Position numbers and translations under genes: made by a program | NCBI RefSeq assembly: GCF_023856365.1 | Contig: NC_064548.1 | Coordinates: forward strand, 21,996,461 to 22,060,460 | Direction: 5' to 3' | Source of the DNA: Brienomyrus brachyistius | Taxonomy: Eukaryota; Chordata; Actinopteri; Osteoglossiformes; Mormyridae | Length of the DNA: 64,000 nucleotides | The notes under the pieces: model-generated | Told to the model about the DNA's origin: nothing | The model's input: the letters and a program-made list of their open reading frames with translations, nothing else | Database searches by the model: none | In this document: positions 24,131 through 38,800 of the stretch, piece after piece | Layout of the letters: every line of letters starts with the position of its first letter | How positions within the stretch are numbered: position 1 is the first letter of the stretch

Positions 24131-27100
24131 TCAAAATGCATGATGGTGTTGGTGTCAGATTTTGACTATTTTGTATGGAGCACAATACCTGTAACTTCCA
24201 GCCCCCCGTCAACAGATGGAGAATGAGTACAGCTGGTATGCGGTGACATCAATGGATAACTGCAGCATTACCTAGCTGTTTAACTGTTATGGAGTCGTCA
24301 TTAGTAATGTGTGAGTGATGTTCCCTTGCTCCGCATTGACCATGCCTTCCATTATCCTGTGCTAACTAGTCCGCACTAGTCCGAGTGACAGCCGGTTGAG
24401 GAAGCAGCCTCTATACTGTTTGCTTAGATAGCAGGACTGACGCCTATGTTTGTTTTCCTAGCATATGCTCAGTGGGGGGCGGGATGACTGACAGGCGGAA
24501 TATTGGCAGGGGAGGGAACACAGGGTATGTGGAGTGAAGCGGCATTGGGGGGCGAGAGTGCCAGAGATAGGGGGAGGTGTGCAGGTTTGGGGTAAGGACT
24601 TCATTTTGTGAGGATAAACAGGGCAGGATGAGCTTTTAGAAGGTGCAGGAATCTAAATTACATTTTTAGGGTTAGAGTTCCTGGCTAGCCGAGTTAAGTA
24701 AATTACAGTAGAGCACTGGTCACTACAGTCTGTCTGAAACTATGCTGGTTCTCTACTGAGGACGTGGCATTAGCCGGGATGTTTAATGAGCTGCTTTGCT
24801 TGCCGGGCGCTTCTCCGCAGATGTGGAATGGGCCACTTTTCATTGCTGCCACCGAACGATCCTGCTTTATGGGGAGGGAACGGCTCAGCAGGCGAGCCGA
24901 CGCCCAGAGGCCAAGCGGCATTCCGAGGATGGCGAGGGAATCCCCCCACACAGCTGCATTCGTTTTCTTTTCACTGCAAGCAAATATATTTGTTTTTTCT
25001 TCTTAAATTGCTGACTTGGACTTTATGTCTTCTATATCAGATATGCTACCTGATCTGACCTGGCCTTCGCACCCTTACTCAGATTTACAATCACATACGA
25101 CGTCTGATAAACCCAAAAGCACAGCAGCCACGTACCGCAGAATGACATGGTGTATCTCGGAGATAAAGCTGTTGCCTGCATGTTCCTGCATATTTATATG
25201 AGTCAGGAGGCTGCACTCTGGCCAGTGCAAAAATAATTCTGAGCTTGACATGCTGGGCTATTTCGATGCATGTTTATTCTTAACCTAGACACAGTCGTTC
25301 TCTTATTTTGAAACCTATGTGTGGCGTCTGGCAAGTGATCTGTTCAGATCTGCCTCCTGTTGTGGTGATTCCCGGTTTTGTTTTCACCACAAACAAAACT
25401 GGGTCATAGACGAGAGCCTGGCATGTGGGTCTGCGCACAGGGGGCATAAAGCTCACGTAAGAGTTTGCGCTGTCAGATTAATCACTGCCACCACCTTAAA
25501 TTAGCAGTAGTTCCTGATGCAGGAACGGAGGATCCCTTTTCTAATTCATTTCTCAAATAGGCAATTGCGGAAACTTCCGGAGCGAGCCGGATTATTGAAT
25601 GGTTCGCTGGGGTTTTTCAGCGATGGCAGCAAACATCTTCTCTGCGATTGCTCTGCCGTGCAGGCCTCTGTGTAACTGTGGTTGACCGCATTTAACATCA
25701 TCGTTTCAATACCTGTATGTCGATCCCATGTGCTCCTTCCTAGCTGTTTCAAATAAAGGTTACGGCCAGGCACTTGGCGAACACACTGTAGTAATTATTA
25801 TGAGTAGCAGAGGAGCAGATTGTTAAATGTTCTGTATTTTAGTTACTCGTTGGAGCAAAATAGGAACTTTGCACAACTTTGTTCCTTGGGGAGTTGGATT
25901 CCGGCTGTCACTGGGCCGTTACGCCTCTACGCGTAGGAGGACTTGGTCTACAGCAGTCTGCTCCAGTGTTCTGTTTCTCAAGTGTTCCATTTCCATGAGA
26001 GAACCATTAATGGGAGTAAGATACTTTAAATCAGTAATCTGTGGGTTCGGTACTAAAAAAACATTGCTAATTTTAGATGGTACCACTTCATAATGGCAAT
26101 ATGCTGTTCAGCAAACTGAGAGGCTCTTGGCCGTTAAGGGTGAGCGTGTGTTGGCTCAGTGTCCGTCTGAATCTCACTTGAATTCACAGAACCGAGGCCT
26201 ATCGTTCTCCGACAAGCAGAAATTGTAATGCATTCACTCCATTACTGGCACCCAGTCCCTCTGTCATTATCTGGTTCTTGGATATTCACCAGAAAGCGAG
26301 TCGCGTTAGCATCAGCTGACGGTGGTTTCCCCACATTCACACAGAGATCTTCCTGAGGAGGGCAGCACTGTGTGATTGCTTGACTTCTGGTCACGTTTAT
26401 AGCAGATGCCTTGGCAGTATTACTCCTGCAGGCAATCGATTCTGTTCGGGCAATACTGCTGCTGTTCATGAAAAATCGATGTCTCCCTCCGCACGAGTCA
26501 ATTGAAAGAAATCTGTCTACCCAGGCTTTTTTCATCTTCTCGTTTGTTAGTGCGGAAAATATAATGATCTTAATTATCTCTGTAGTGGAAAAATAAAGGA
26601 ACAACATCCATGTACTTTAGAGGGCAGGAGGTCTAGTCTAGTGCAAACAGGCTGAAACGTCATCAGAATAGCATAATAACTCTCACACCTACCCTGGGGT
26701 CAAATTAACCCCAAAGGCAGCCGGCTTCTCATGGCAACATAACTATTGTAGGAGCATGTAGGAGTTAAATTACAGTATGTGTTCCTGTTTGCTTTTTTAT
26801 GCCTATACACGATACACTATAAAGTATGTTAAAGTATATGTGCCAGATATGTATAAGTTTTAATGTTGTTTAACTTATGGGGATTCCTCTTTTACAGTTT
26901 TATTTAGCTACTCTAAAAGGAAACTAACTGCTTCTTATATACATGAATCCAACAGAATCGGTCAAACGTTGTATTTTAAAGAGATAATTTAACCATGTGT
27001 CTTTGTCTATGAGCCGTGACTGTTTTGAACTGATTGGAACTAGACATATCTGGCTTGGAATTAGCTTGAACCCACGGTCATGTCTGAGAGTCAGAAGCCT

Positions 27101-29552
27101 AACCATGCCCAAGATGTCAATCAACTGATATTCTTTCCGCAGGACATCAGTCCTATTCTGGGATGAGGCTTGTGCATGGCAGGCTTTAGATAGCAGTTTG
27201 GTGCTACAGTCCTGATGGTCTATGATATCCACCATAACATAAAGCCTGCAAGGTCTTCATGACGAATGTTTACTGCCAGAAGAGGCTGAAGAGCAGTCTG
27301 AAGATAGATGAATGGATGGATATTTAATAGCTTCAAATATTGTCATAGCCAATGCAACTTCCATCTTCATAATGGCGATGAAGGATGATTCATAAACTCT
27401 TGTCTGTAATCACGATGTTTGTTTATGGCATGTACTTCAATACACGATATCTGTAATGAAATACTGCTGTTGAGAATCCTTCACTGCATGCAGATTCATC
27501 TTCTTTTAAGTCATTTGCATTTAGATGCATTTCATACCTGGTTGGACGAGGTTCTTACCGGATGCCTGTGTACTGCCGTTACAGAACATCACACTCAGTA
27601 TCGTTTACATTTTCATATTGGATAGATTTTGAAAATGAAAATGCATGTTTGAGACAATCAATTATGCAGATGTCTGACAGTATCACAATACACCCTCTTT
27701 GCACTTATCAGGAAGAGGGGATGAGGGTGTCAACAAGTCACATGAGAATATTGAGGCTGAAAGTTATTTCACTTTTATTAATGATCGACTCAATATGGGG
27801 TCAGAAACCTGTGTTTAAGTGATATATGGAATGCCTGTGCGATGGGATGTTCATTGTGCACGACTGAGGAAGTGGTTTATAAAACAGCATTTTTCTTAAT
27901 GCATTGCTGATAATTTTGCAATCACTGGAAAATGTATAGACATTCTTTAAATCTCCACCTGGCCTGTCAGGGAGATGTATTATCAGGTGATTTTATCTGG
28001 GTTTTTGTGTGTGCTTGGTGATCCTTGATTGGTTCCCTTGTAAATGATTTATAAATTATATATTTCACTTAATACACAATATTTGTAAGCTGTTTTCTGA
28101 TAATTTATAAACATTACAAGATGGATCCCGAAATCAGATGTCATAAACAGGTTTTATTTACAGATCAATGCTTTCAATAACATTAATAAATACAGAACAA
28201 TTACTGAGAATGTTATTATAAAACACCTATTATGATATTCATGGACAGTGACTGGTGGGACTAACAGTGATTGTCTTGATAGTCACAGACTGGTTTAACA
28301 CATGCGTTTGGTAGCTTTAAGTTCCCATTGGACCAGGCTATGTTCATCTCCAAAGCTGAGGTGAATCAAACAGCACATCAGATGGTGAGGAATTAAGTGC
28401 ATGCTGGCAGACGTCCTGCGGATTGTGCCTTTTGTCTGCTCATTCATTCTTCTCTGCTTTCTGGTGTGTTCCTCAGCTGTTCAGGACAAGATGCTTTCAC
28501 ATAAACACTTAGTGACCCCATGACAGAGGTGGAAAAAGCTCATCCAGCTGTATACAGAACCTTCCAGCAAACCCTTTGCCTTTGCAGTACCTTAAATATG
28601 GTCCATTCTGGGATGACATCCTTCTGACTTGTACGACTGAACATAGAACCAGGAACTTAGGTTGTCACGGATGTGGTCAGCTGCAAACAGTTTTACTACT
28701 GAGGAACATTATTTTTCATTTTTCTTAAATTTTAGTCAGATCTTTGAGATTCTAACAAATATTCTCTGCCATCTATATATCTGTCATCACATAACTGACA
28801 CATATAGCTATGAATAAACTTGTAAATTAAGAGATACTGGTTTTGTGTACATATACAGTATCCTACAAAAATCTATGGGACATATTTCTGTGACGTGAGT
28901 ATTTTGGCTTGCAAAGGATAAAATGTGGGTGTTGTAGTGTAGCTTAGCTTCAGAGGAAGTTGAGAACGCGACGACCAGCTTTCTACTGGTCAAATTTTGA
29001 TGGCACATTTATTAAAGCCAAAGGCAACCCCAAAAAAATCTAATATACATTAATTACTGGGCTTGTGTTATGAATTTTGATAGGATGGTGTAATTATTAC
29101 TATATCTGTGATACATCTTGCACGGTGAACAGAATGCATGAACCTAAAATGTGCTCTTTTTCATAGAGAATAATACCTGCAGAAGTCCAGGCAACATAAA
29201 TATTAGTGAGCGATTGCTTAAGAAAGACCAGTGAGTAGATTCTGAGGCTCTGGTGTCACTGTCCTTCCAGGGAAATGGGATCCTGCAGTGGTTTGCGTTG
29301 GGCTGCTGTCCATACCCATGCAGGCTGTCATGTGATTTGGCCAGCCTCCAAATGTCCAACAATGGACTGCGGGTATGCAGTATATGTGTGCTGTTCCAAA
29401 TCTGGAGGGATTCTGCGGCTTCGTTAATTAATCCGCCGGGACCCTCTTTACGGTTCATGCTCTGTGTCTTCTGTGAAATATGTCACTTTTAGAAACATCC
29501 ATCGTTGATTCTCTGGAGTGTCACTTCCATCCCACTGCTGACCACAGAAAAT

Positions 29553-29570
29553 CCCGTAGGGTCCTACGGG
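29553..29570. repeat. 18-bp near-perfect palindrome in ramp1 3' UTR
   Basis: CCCGTAGG-GT-CCTACGGG has 8-bp arms and lies 11 bases beyond the ramp1 stop codon, within the transcribed strand. Confidence 0.85.
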
Positions 29571-29581
29571 TAAAAACCCAG

Positions 29582-29837
29582 TTACATGATACCCTCGCTG
29601 CGTTTGCTCCTCCACACCACTAGGGCAGTCATGAGCAGTGTGATGAGGATGGGCACCACAATAAATGGACCCAGGATACGGCTGGGTGGGTCCTGCAGCA
29701 AGCGGCCCGACAGAGCACAGTTTTGGAAGTAGTGCTTGTGGATGCGGATGAAGAAGTCGTTGACCAGGTGGTTGGGCCAGAAGCAGTCCATGTTCAGGGC
29801 TATTACGAAGGTGCAGTTCGTCAGCTGCCCGTAGGAC
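29582..29837 (-). CDS. ramp1: ramp1 exon 3: ectodomain end, TM helix, tail
   Basis: The acceptor is CCCTGCAG; the first base G completes the glutamate codon (GA|G), followed by SYGQLTNCTF... to TAA at 29582-29584. It encodes cysteines 77, 87 and 109, CFWPN, DPPSRILGP, the membrane helix and the tail. The upstream extension of the open frame to 29986 is intron sequence and is not part of the protein. Confidence 0.95.
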
Positions 29838-32800
29838 CTGCAGGGAGGACGCATCACAGATGCTTTAAGGAGATGCTCTAAATCTCCAACGTATGATGAG
29901 AACCAAAAAGAATGAAACAAGATGGACAACCCACTGAATAGGTGGCGACATGCAGAACAATGGTTAAGGAGGAGGTTCATAAGCAAAGGGTGCTTGGTTT
30001 GTAGTTCAGCCGAAACACAATGTTTGTCCGTGTGATGGTGCCATGAGACACAGTTCAGTGTAAACAGATAAAAATTGTAGCAAGGAGGAGCTACTTACCC
30101 ACCCTACAAAACGAGCAGCCTTATGACTAAAATCTGCGGAGACCTGTAGGTGACCACCAGTTACTTCCTTTATATACCCAAATAGCAAAACACCTGCGGC
30201 CAGCAGGGAGAGAAGAAACCCCACCCCACTCCCCAACCCTGTAGCCACTACAGGAGGATGTAATAAAAGGGATTGCGCATTACAAAAACGCCAAAATCAA
30301 TATGAACCAGCCCCAGTCTGCCCTGAAATGCAAACAGACCAAGGCTACCTGGTGGACAATCTCAGCAGAGCAGCAGATAATAAATACCGGAGCAGGAAGC
30401 TCGGTCTGGCTGTAAGGTTTGCAATCAATCAAAATGCGACTTTGCATGCGAGCGTGGTGAGAAAAAGGAGAACTAACAGGGTCCCATTTGTTTGCGGGTA
30501 GCTGTTCCATTAGCTAGAGCGCTGTCCTCCTGTCCCCCATGACAGGGAAGAATTATGGAGGTTGCAGCCCTGTGCCTCTGGAGCAGGTAACCTTTGCTGT
30601 GCCAGTCACTGGCAGTTCGGCAGAAGCAGCTCCGCATGCTGACAGAGCGCAGTCGTGAGGTAGCAGAAAAGCACTGGCGGGCAACAAGTGGTCCTCTAAG
30701 CCTCATCTGCAGTGTCAATGTTCATGCGATGACTCGTGTCATTCTGATGTAGTACTGTTCTTTCATTTTATCACAACATATAAAGTTCAAAATCCCTATT
30801 AGTGATGTGGGTTGTAATGCAAATGCCACTGGTGTAAGTGCAGGGAAATCTATAAACAGTCCTTAAAGGACAATTTCCTGAGGTCCCTAAGAGGTGGACG
30901 CGGTCAGCAGTGCGGCGGATAGAGTGCTGAGCTGAGCTCTGTGCGTCTGCTACCGACATTTCACTGCATGAATGATGGTGAATAAAAGAGCATTTGGGAC
31001 ACAGACTCCCAACTTCTGCGGTATTTTTTTTTTTTTACATCATAAGAAAGTTGACATTAACAGATGATCAGTCCCAGCCCCTTACATAAGTACCATACAC
31101 ACAATACAATACACACTCCCTAAAAAAATAACACAAGTTGCACTATTTTAATTAATATTAATTGAGGTTAATGTGGTATTTGTACCTGCATCCCTGTCCA
31201 GGGTAAGTGGTAAGAAGATACACGGGTGGATGGATGTCATTTCTATTAATACTATGACCGTAAATCCTAAAGAGCGAGTGTATTGTCCCTGAAATTAATC
31301 AGCACAGCTGACACAGCAGTTGACAGCTGTCCTTGGCGCACACACACATAACCTCCTACCACTTCTGGTTGAAGAACTGGGAAGCAACACGTCTTCTTTT
31401 CAAGTTGTTGAAATGGTGGTGGGTGGGGGGGAGGGGGGGTCAGGATGATGGATGACCCAGAGGGCTGCACATGGTGAAGGGGGGGGGGATTCACGTAGAC
31501 AGGGCGACACCCATGGGCCCAATCCATGCTGCTCAAAAAAATGTAACAATTTCTAATTGGGGGAGGGCAGGTGTCCATAGCCTTCACCTTTGTTTTCTGC
31601 TGCATCTACCATTTGCCAGCTATCTGGGGGGGGGGGGGGCATCCTGGCTGGATTGTGTCCAGATAAACCAAACCGTTGATCCTAATAATCCTTTTGTACC
31701 CCAAGAGGCCGGCAGCCACATAAAGGAAACACATGCATCTTCATTCCTCAGGTTTGGGGTTTCACTCACATGCAGGAGTAGCTGCAAATTAATATCGAGC
31801 TGAACGGCCAGATATGTGAGCCCAAGACATCTCCTCATCCATCCTGATTTTCATTCATGTAAGAAATAGTCTAGCTTTATGGAATGTTCTGTAATATAGC
31901 CAGGCACATCTCGTCTTCTAAGTAATTTTAGGTGACAATGCAATGACTAATGCAGAGAAGGTCCGGTGATACACTTCCTTTGCTACTGGTACTACAGGAA
32001 TCTCATAAAGTGGGTTTAAACGTGCCAAAAGTGTGTGTAATCATCCATAAACTGGAAAAAATAAAAGCAAATTGAGCCTAAACGCTACAGCCACGCGAGC
32101 TTTGTCCTCCAGTGAAGAAACACATAAGCATCACAACACATACGACGGCAACCAATTTAAATGCACGTTACGCAAGTATAGGTGATGTTTTTTCATTACG
32201 TCCTTTTACCGTAAAGCGCTACTCCAATTCATGAGGTGCAACACGTAAACAGTTTATCGCATAGATGACACAGACCATGCCGGTGTTCTGCTCTGCTACC
32301 AGTATGTCTGCCTGAAACAAGCTATCTGACACATTTAGCATATTTCTACTGGCTGAATTACAGCAGGGCTTGACACAGCTAAAAATAACCAGATAGGCAG
32401 CTGGGGAGGGGTGGGAATGTAATAGTCATCAAACCTCAAACAACAACATCCCCATCCGTGCCTCAGCACACCTCACTGTGCCTTTCAAACCACGTCCATT
32501 AAATCACTTAAAGGCTTTCCCATCTCTACGATAAATTGTTGTGTGACTTGCTTTTCACACCTGAGAGTAATTATGTGACACGAGAGAGCGCTGGGTTAAG
32601 TCATCATAGGGGTAACGACGCTGCATTACAAGTCTTTGCTGACGGTCACACACCCGGGAACCAGGATAATCGTACTGACTCTGTCGCAGGAGCCGTGCAA
32701 ATGATCCGTCACAGTGCAGCCCTGCCTCCGGCCGTTAGGGGTTTGCACAGTAACTCTGTAACACCTGAACACACCTACATAGCAGATGCCGTGGAAACTC

Positions 32801-35800
32801 TGCCAGACAATGAACAAGAGACGATGACATGTACTGCACACAGACCAGCGAAAGGCGTTGCGCACTGAGGGCCTTCGGCTCAAATTTTAACGAGCCAAAA
32901 AGAGAAGGCGTTTAAGAAACTGAAATAATACCTATGAAGTCATGTGACCACATCCATAGTTGGGTTCTTAAATTCGGAGACATCTTTACAGCAGTTCTCA
33001 CATAAATAGATGGTACATTGAGTCCGGCACAAGTTCCAGGGGAGACCAGAGTAAGTGAAAAGGATGTGACTGTTCTTGGTTTTCAGTGATAAAAGCTACA
33101 TCTTCTGAATGTCATCAGCCAACGACGGAAATATAATTAGAGAAGACATGATTATAGAAAAACTTATGAATTATGCTGCCAAACCATTAAAAAAATGATG
33201 CCTCTGTGGGATTTTTTAAAGAATCTATTCTGAACTATCTTTCTTTTACGGAGTGAGGGGAAAGTTTACTTCTAAAAAGCAAAATAGCCTATGACTTGAA
33301 GAATCAGCTACAGGTTTTTGCGATATGCAGAAAAAGTTTCTAGAAGGGTCTGGATCAGCTCGGTAAAATGAGCAGACTGGAGTGTGACTGCTGTGACTGT
33401 CCACTCGCTTCTGATAAGACATTCCGGATAGGAAGCTGTGTCAGTAATATTTTAAAATCTGGTTCTCTGGTAAGACAAGTATAACTTTAGTTTCTACCTT
33501 TATCGAGTTGTCATTAGGACAATGTGTTGTGGACAAATGGTGCAAGACATATTCACTTGAGTTTAAGTCACACATGAAAAAGGACTTTGACATTTAAAGA
33601 CATCCTAGCATGCTGAAATTGCCCAGTGACGACATTGCTACCTGGGAGACTACAGGGCCAGGCTTACTGCAAAGCTACTGCAGTCCAAGACAGTGGTTGA
33701 CGACGGAGCTTAACAACAGTGGTTGAATGGAAACAAAAATGGGAGTCAAAAAAATTTGTCAGTTTGGTGGCTGGCTGGGTGAAAAGTGTACAGACCAAGG
33801 GAACCAATAGGACCAGAGACGCACACCAATGCATCATCAAAGAGCCCCGATCCCAGCTGAGAAAAACGGATGTCCACCGCTTTACTTCAAATAGACATGG
33901 TGTCAAAATGCTACTAAAATGATGCTTTTGTAATACCTGCAGCATTTAAAACACTATCTTTTAAAGTGTTTTGCTTAGCTGACAACATGCACTATATGGC
34001 TTCACGACGGGATGTATAGATTACCAAATAAGAATCCTCAGAAAAGCTACACTTTGACCTTGCTAACTTGCTTTATCTAAAACTAAACCATTACGCGTAG
34101 ATCATCCTCGCATTAAAGATCCTCATTCACAATGTTTCATCTTGCTTTTTAGGGTCTTATTCCCTTTATTTCCCATCAAAGCCTTGTCTGCAAAGCAGGT
34201 TTTTATAAACTGACGAAACCACCACATGGTCATCGTCACCTAATATATCTGCCGGTTATTCTGCTTTCCCTGTAGCCACATTCTCGATGATCTGCAGTTA
34301 CCATAGACTAGTTTTGGTAAATCTAATAAGCATAAAGGTTTTTTTCCAACACAGTGAAGAACATTATCATACAACAAAAAAAAAAATTCTATAAGCCAAT
34401 AAAATATTAGATGATTATACCTACCAACACTATATATATAAAATTCCGACAAATGGGAAATGTATAGCTATTGCAGGTCTTCATTTACAGTGCAAAATAT
34501 GTTGAGGTTAATGAGTGATGTCTTCAGTTCTGTTCTGAGAACAGCAGTATGTCTAACAGGGATTGAACTCAATACATCCAGGCCTTAATAAGACATCTAC
34601 CTTTCATTTCTGACTTGTTGCACCCATAGTCTGCTGCTGCTCCTACTCGTCAAAAGTCATTAATATCAGAATATAACTGTGACCTAGTGGGCAAAGGTCT
34701 TTCCAGTGTGGAAGAGCGGCTTATGGATTTCCAAGGTAATGGCACCTATGCTTGACCACTGATATTTATTTTTCACCATGGATGATTGATCCTGCCATTA
34801 TGAAATCACCAAAGTCCTGATTTGTGTGTGATGCATATAGGGCAGCACGACGGCTGTCTCTTCAGTCAAATTCCAGGCATCTTCATTGGTTAATAAATGA
34901 GTTTCCTGTTATTTTATGATTTGACGACCGAAGTTTTGTTTCACATACTATAGATCTGGCTACCCACAAATGAAATAAAGATTGGGGCAAGTAAACCTTA
35001 CTTGGGCTGAAGTGGCAGCATCAGTCTGCTTAGGACCTGCAAATATTACATCACCGATCTCCACATGTGCTGTGAACTTAATTAGTGCAATGATTTAGCA
35101 CAAGCCTGTTACTCGTTAATCAAAGCTTCCTGGCCCAGCCCTGGAGTGAGACGTGGGGAAAGGGTCAGGAACTGACGGGAAGAAGGATAGCCTGAGTCCA
35201 CACCGCCCTGCAGTGAGAGCTTCTCTGTAAGGACAGCTTGGCCTGTGGGATTACTGTCCTTCAGCAGGACCATGCATTATTGAAAGACATCAGAATGACC
35301 TCATGGAATAAGGCTTAGGATTGGGGCATGAATATTTTAGCAAGTGCTTTCACGGCTGGGTGCGTGCCGTCCGAGCACAGGCACTTGTCACAGGATCCAC
35401 GTTAGGAGCTGCGGAATGACTGCATAGGTAGGGAGCGTTAAGTCTCCATCATGGAAGACTGGGCAGCTGGATGAGTTTCTGCTCCGGGGAGCAACAGTGG
35501 CTCCAAAGCACTTAAAAATAACAGAGCCAAACACCATTCTCAGCACTCCAGACACGCGGCGCGGAGTTTATCAGTCTCCGGAAGCGAGTGCTACTCGCAG
35601 GCATCTGTTCCAGGCCTTTGGAGCTCTGGTCTGATGGCCCATTGCAAGTTCTTGAGTTCGCTCCAGTTAAGCTCTTAATGAGCTTCGATCGGTTTCGGCA
35701 CAAACAAAGGAAAAAGAACCGCAAGTCTTAGTAAGCAAAAAAGTCACTAAAAGCCTGATCTATAGTAGCTGTAATGTTTAATAAATGATCCAGTGCAGCA

Positions 35801-38800
35801 GAAGTTCTCACAGTTTTGTATGCTGTTAGAATTAAGCAATTATTCATTAACTGAAGTAACACACAGACATCAACCACTTGAAGACAGCAAAAATATACAA
35901 TTAAGGCTATTTATTTCTGTTACTGGTACTCCTCCACTAATACAATGAATAAAAATGAAATATAGTGAGACCTAAAATGTGTTCAGTTCAATTTAATCGA
36001 ATGAATGCAACAGACAGAATTATGAGCTCAGTTAATGCAAATTCATTAATACCGGAGTCTACTTTTTCAAGCTTTTCTGAGAACATAAACGAGAGTACAG
36101 AGCAGACCACCAGAACCAGGAACTAGGAAAGTCAGGGCTCAGGTTAAAGCAAATGTAAAGTTAACGGCCGCTTAAGTGTGAGAGCTTCTCTGGAAGTCAT
36201 GGTGTCTTCTTGCCTTGGGAAGTGGAACCTCAGTTGCATAAAGCCTAGCGAGACCAATATACAGCAGTACTGAGCCTCAGGATTATTTGGGGGTGTTGCC
36301 AAGGGTGGACAGAGAAGGGAATTTACTGTGAGCTTTTATCTTTTGACCACTTTGGATGTTCTAGTGCAAGTAACGATCCTATGTGGGATATTCTACACCC
36401 CTCAGAGATCTACGCTCTACCTTCCCTAGTTAGGGTGTGCAGGATTAAAAGCGCAATGCGCTTTTGCTTTGTAAGCTCTACTCTTCTGGGAGCATCGGCA
36501 AGGCCCAAAATTAATCACTATGATTTTAAAGCAGAAGAAGATTGTTTGCTTCGTTTGACAGCTGGGGAACGGTGCCAAAAAAATGGAAGCGAGGTCCCAG
36601 GGGATGAAAGAGAGCTGCAGTGTGAGTATGAATGAGCAAAAGCGGACAGTTGTCAGCTACTGTGAGCGGCTGCGGATGATGGTGCTGACTAACTGACTGA
36701 ATAATGTAACAAAACAACTGAAAATGTCATCCCCCGATCAAGATTGGCAGTAAAGTCAACTGTTCGTACGTGACAGTAGGGTCATATTTGGCTGGAACAT
36801 CCTCAAATTGCAGACTGATGTTAGAATCCCACAACCCGTGTGCATGATTACGCACATTTACAGCCGTTCTAAGACTGATGGGAACCCATAGAAATCATCT
36901 CAGGCGTCCAAAAATAGCTCATCTACAGGGAGAACAGCTGAATGGCTGCTTACACCATCACTCGCACCGTTCTGCAGAAGGCACGTTCTGCGAAATTCAG
37001 AAAACAGACTGTACTTTCCGTCTTGCGACTGGGACAGGGAGATCCATGAGTTCAGTTTACAGGTAGTCTAGTTTTGCCCTAACTTCTGCTTATGATAAAT
37101 GGCTTAAAATAAGCTCAAGGCTAAAACATTAGGAATACACGTTTCATAAATTCATATAGTGGACAGAAATGTGGTATAATACCATTGTATTCCAGATCTG
37201 AATTCTTGCAAAAAAGATACATAAAAGCAAACTAGATGTACATAGGGACGTCCTGGATGGGATAATTTATCACATGCTACACACAATGGATATTTACAGA
37301 CACAGATGAACCTTCACTGCATATTTGTCGACTGTGGAAGTAAATAGAGAGAATTAAGTGGAAATCATGCGAAACCCTTCCAGCTCATACCTTTGTGTGA
37401 CACCTCCAGTCAGCTCACGGAGTTTTGCCTTGCATCTCCAATCAACGCATGGATATTAGGGTGGAAGAACGTCATCCTGTGGCTCCTAACTAACGGTGAC
37501 TTTAAGACCGACTTTCATGTGGGCGTCACCAGAACATCTACTGTCCTCCTAAATGAATTGCCTTGTGCCTGAACTATTAACTCAAGAAAAAAATTTGGGT
37601 GGAGCCACTTATTTCCAATAGACTTTCCCTCCCTCATTCATTTTATTTCATAGTTAGCTGCTGCCACTGAGTCTGCTCAACAGCAACCTGTGTTCAAGAC
37701 CAGGGCATTTTACATAACAGTTACTTACACGAACCATAAGCAGTAGGCAGCTATAGCAAGCATCCACACTTACTCCACAGTGTCGTCCCAGTTGCACCAG
37801 TGACGGCGATCCAGGGCCTCCATGTCCAGTTTGAACTTGGCTAGACAGATCTCCTCAATGGCGTATTGGTAGTCAGCACTGCACGTTGCTACGGAGACAA
37901 TGTGGTAGGCCATGGAGAGGGCTGGAAGGACATACAGATACCTTGTCAATAACATACTAAAAGCAAAGAACATCAGCATGGCATATGACGATAATGCAGA
38001 CCAGTGTTTCCCAACCCAGTCCTTGGGGAACCCCAGACGGTCCACGTTTTTGCTTCCTCTCATGCTCCCAGCACACCTATACCAGATATTTGGTGTTCCT
38101 CATTGGCTGGGAGGGAGCAAAAGCATGGACAGTCTGGGGTTCCCTGAGGACTGGGTTGGGGGAACATTGATGTAGATGACATAGAGGTCATATCTGTCAA
38201 GATGATATGCAAAGGTGTCAAGCTAATCTTCATCATTAGCACAACCTTTACAGTGAATTACTAGGAATTTTCAGGAAAGCCAAGTAAAAGTTTAGCCAAG
38301 TTATTACCAAGTTTACATGGAGCCCAAGCCCATTGTGTGCAACAACAAAGGAACTAACACATTTAACTGGAGAAGAAGATTTTTATTGTGGTTTAGATAC
38401 CCATAATGCAGCGACAACCTGCTAGAAACCAGTTATAGGACAACATTTACATTTAACCCATCATAGATAGATAATGCTGATTTCTCTGATATTACACACG
38501 TCATAACTGCCACTGTAATGTCATATTATCTCATAACCCAATGATACAACATCATGCATGTCAAATTTAATTAATTCATTTAATATAAACTGGGGGAAAA
38601 AAGTATTTAAAATTTCACCTAGAAAATCAACAAATCTGTACTTTTGTTTAGGAAGTTTAGCTTAATTTTAAGTTTTAATTTGAGGAACTTTCAAAAGTAA
38701 GTTTATAATATGTATGTTAGGAGCTTTATGAACAGTAAACTGGCTGATTTACAAAATGTCTCTTTAGATACAACAGCTAGTGTAACAAAGGATGGAGCTG

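Larger units (their letters stand above)
21009..29581. other. Intergenic DNA between convergent ube2f and ramp1
   Basis: This contains the ube2f 3' UTR (end not defined), a GT-rich repeat, the open frame at 21567-21827, a C-run at 22334-22351, a SINE at 23889-24130 and otherwise AT-rich unique-looking DNA. The ramp1 3' UTR enters from the right; a - strand AATAAA at 29008-29013, 570 bases past the stop, is a candidate polyadenylation signal. I find no further gene. Confidence 0.65.

Noticed and set aside
29838..29986. N-terminal extension of the ramp1 exon 3 frame
   Set aside because: Lies beyond the CCCTGCAG acceptor; exon 2 supplies the true upstream sequence in phase.
30893..30960. Possible tRNA gene or SINE head (GCGGATAGAGTGC)
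   Set aside because: No convincing B box or cloverleaf; too weak to call.
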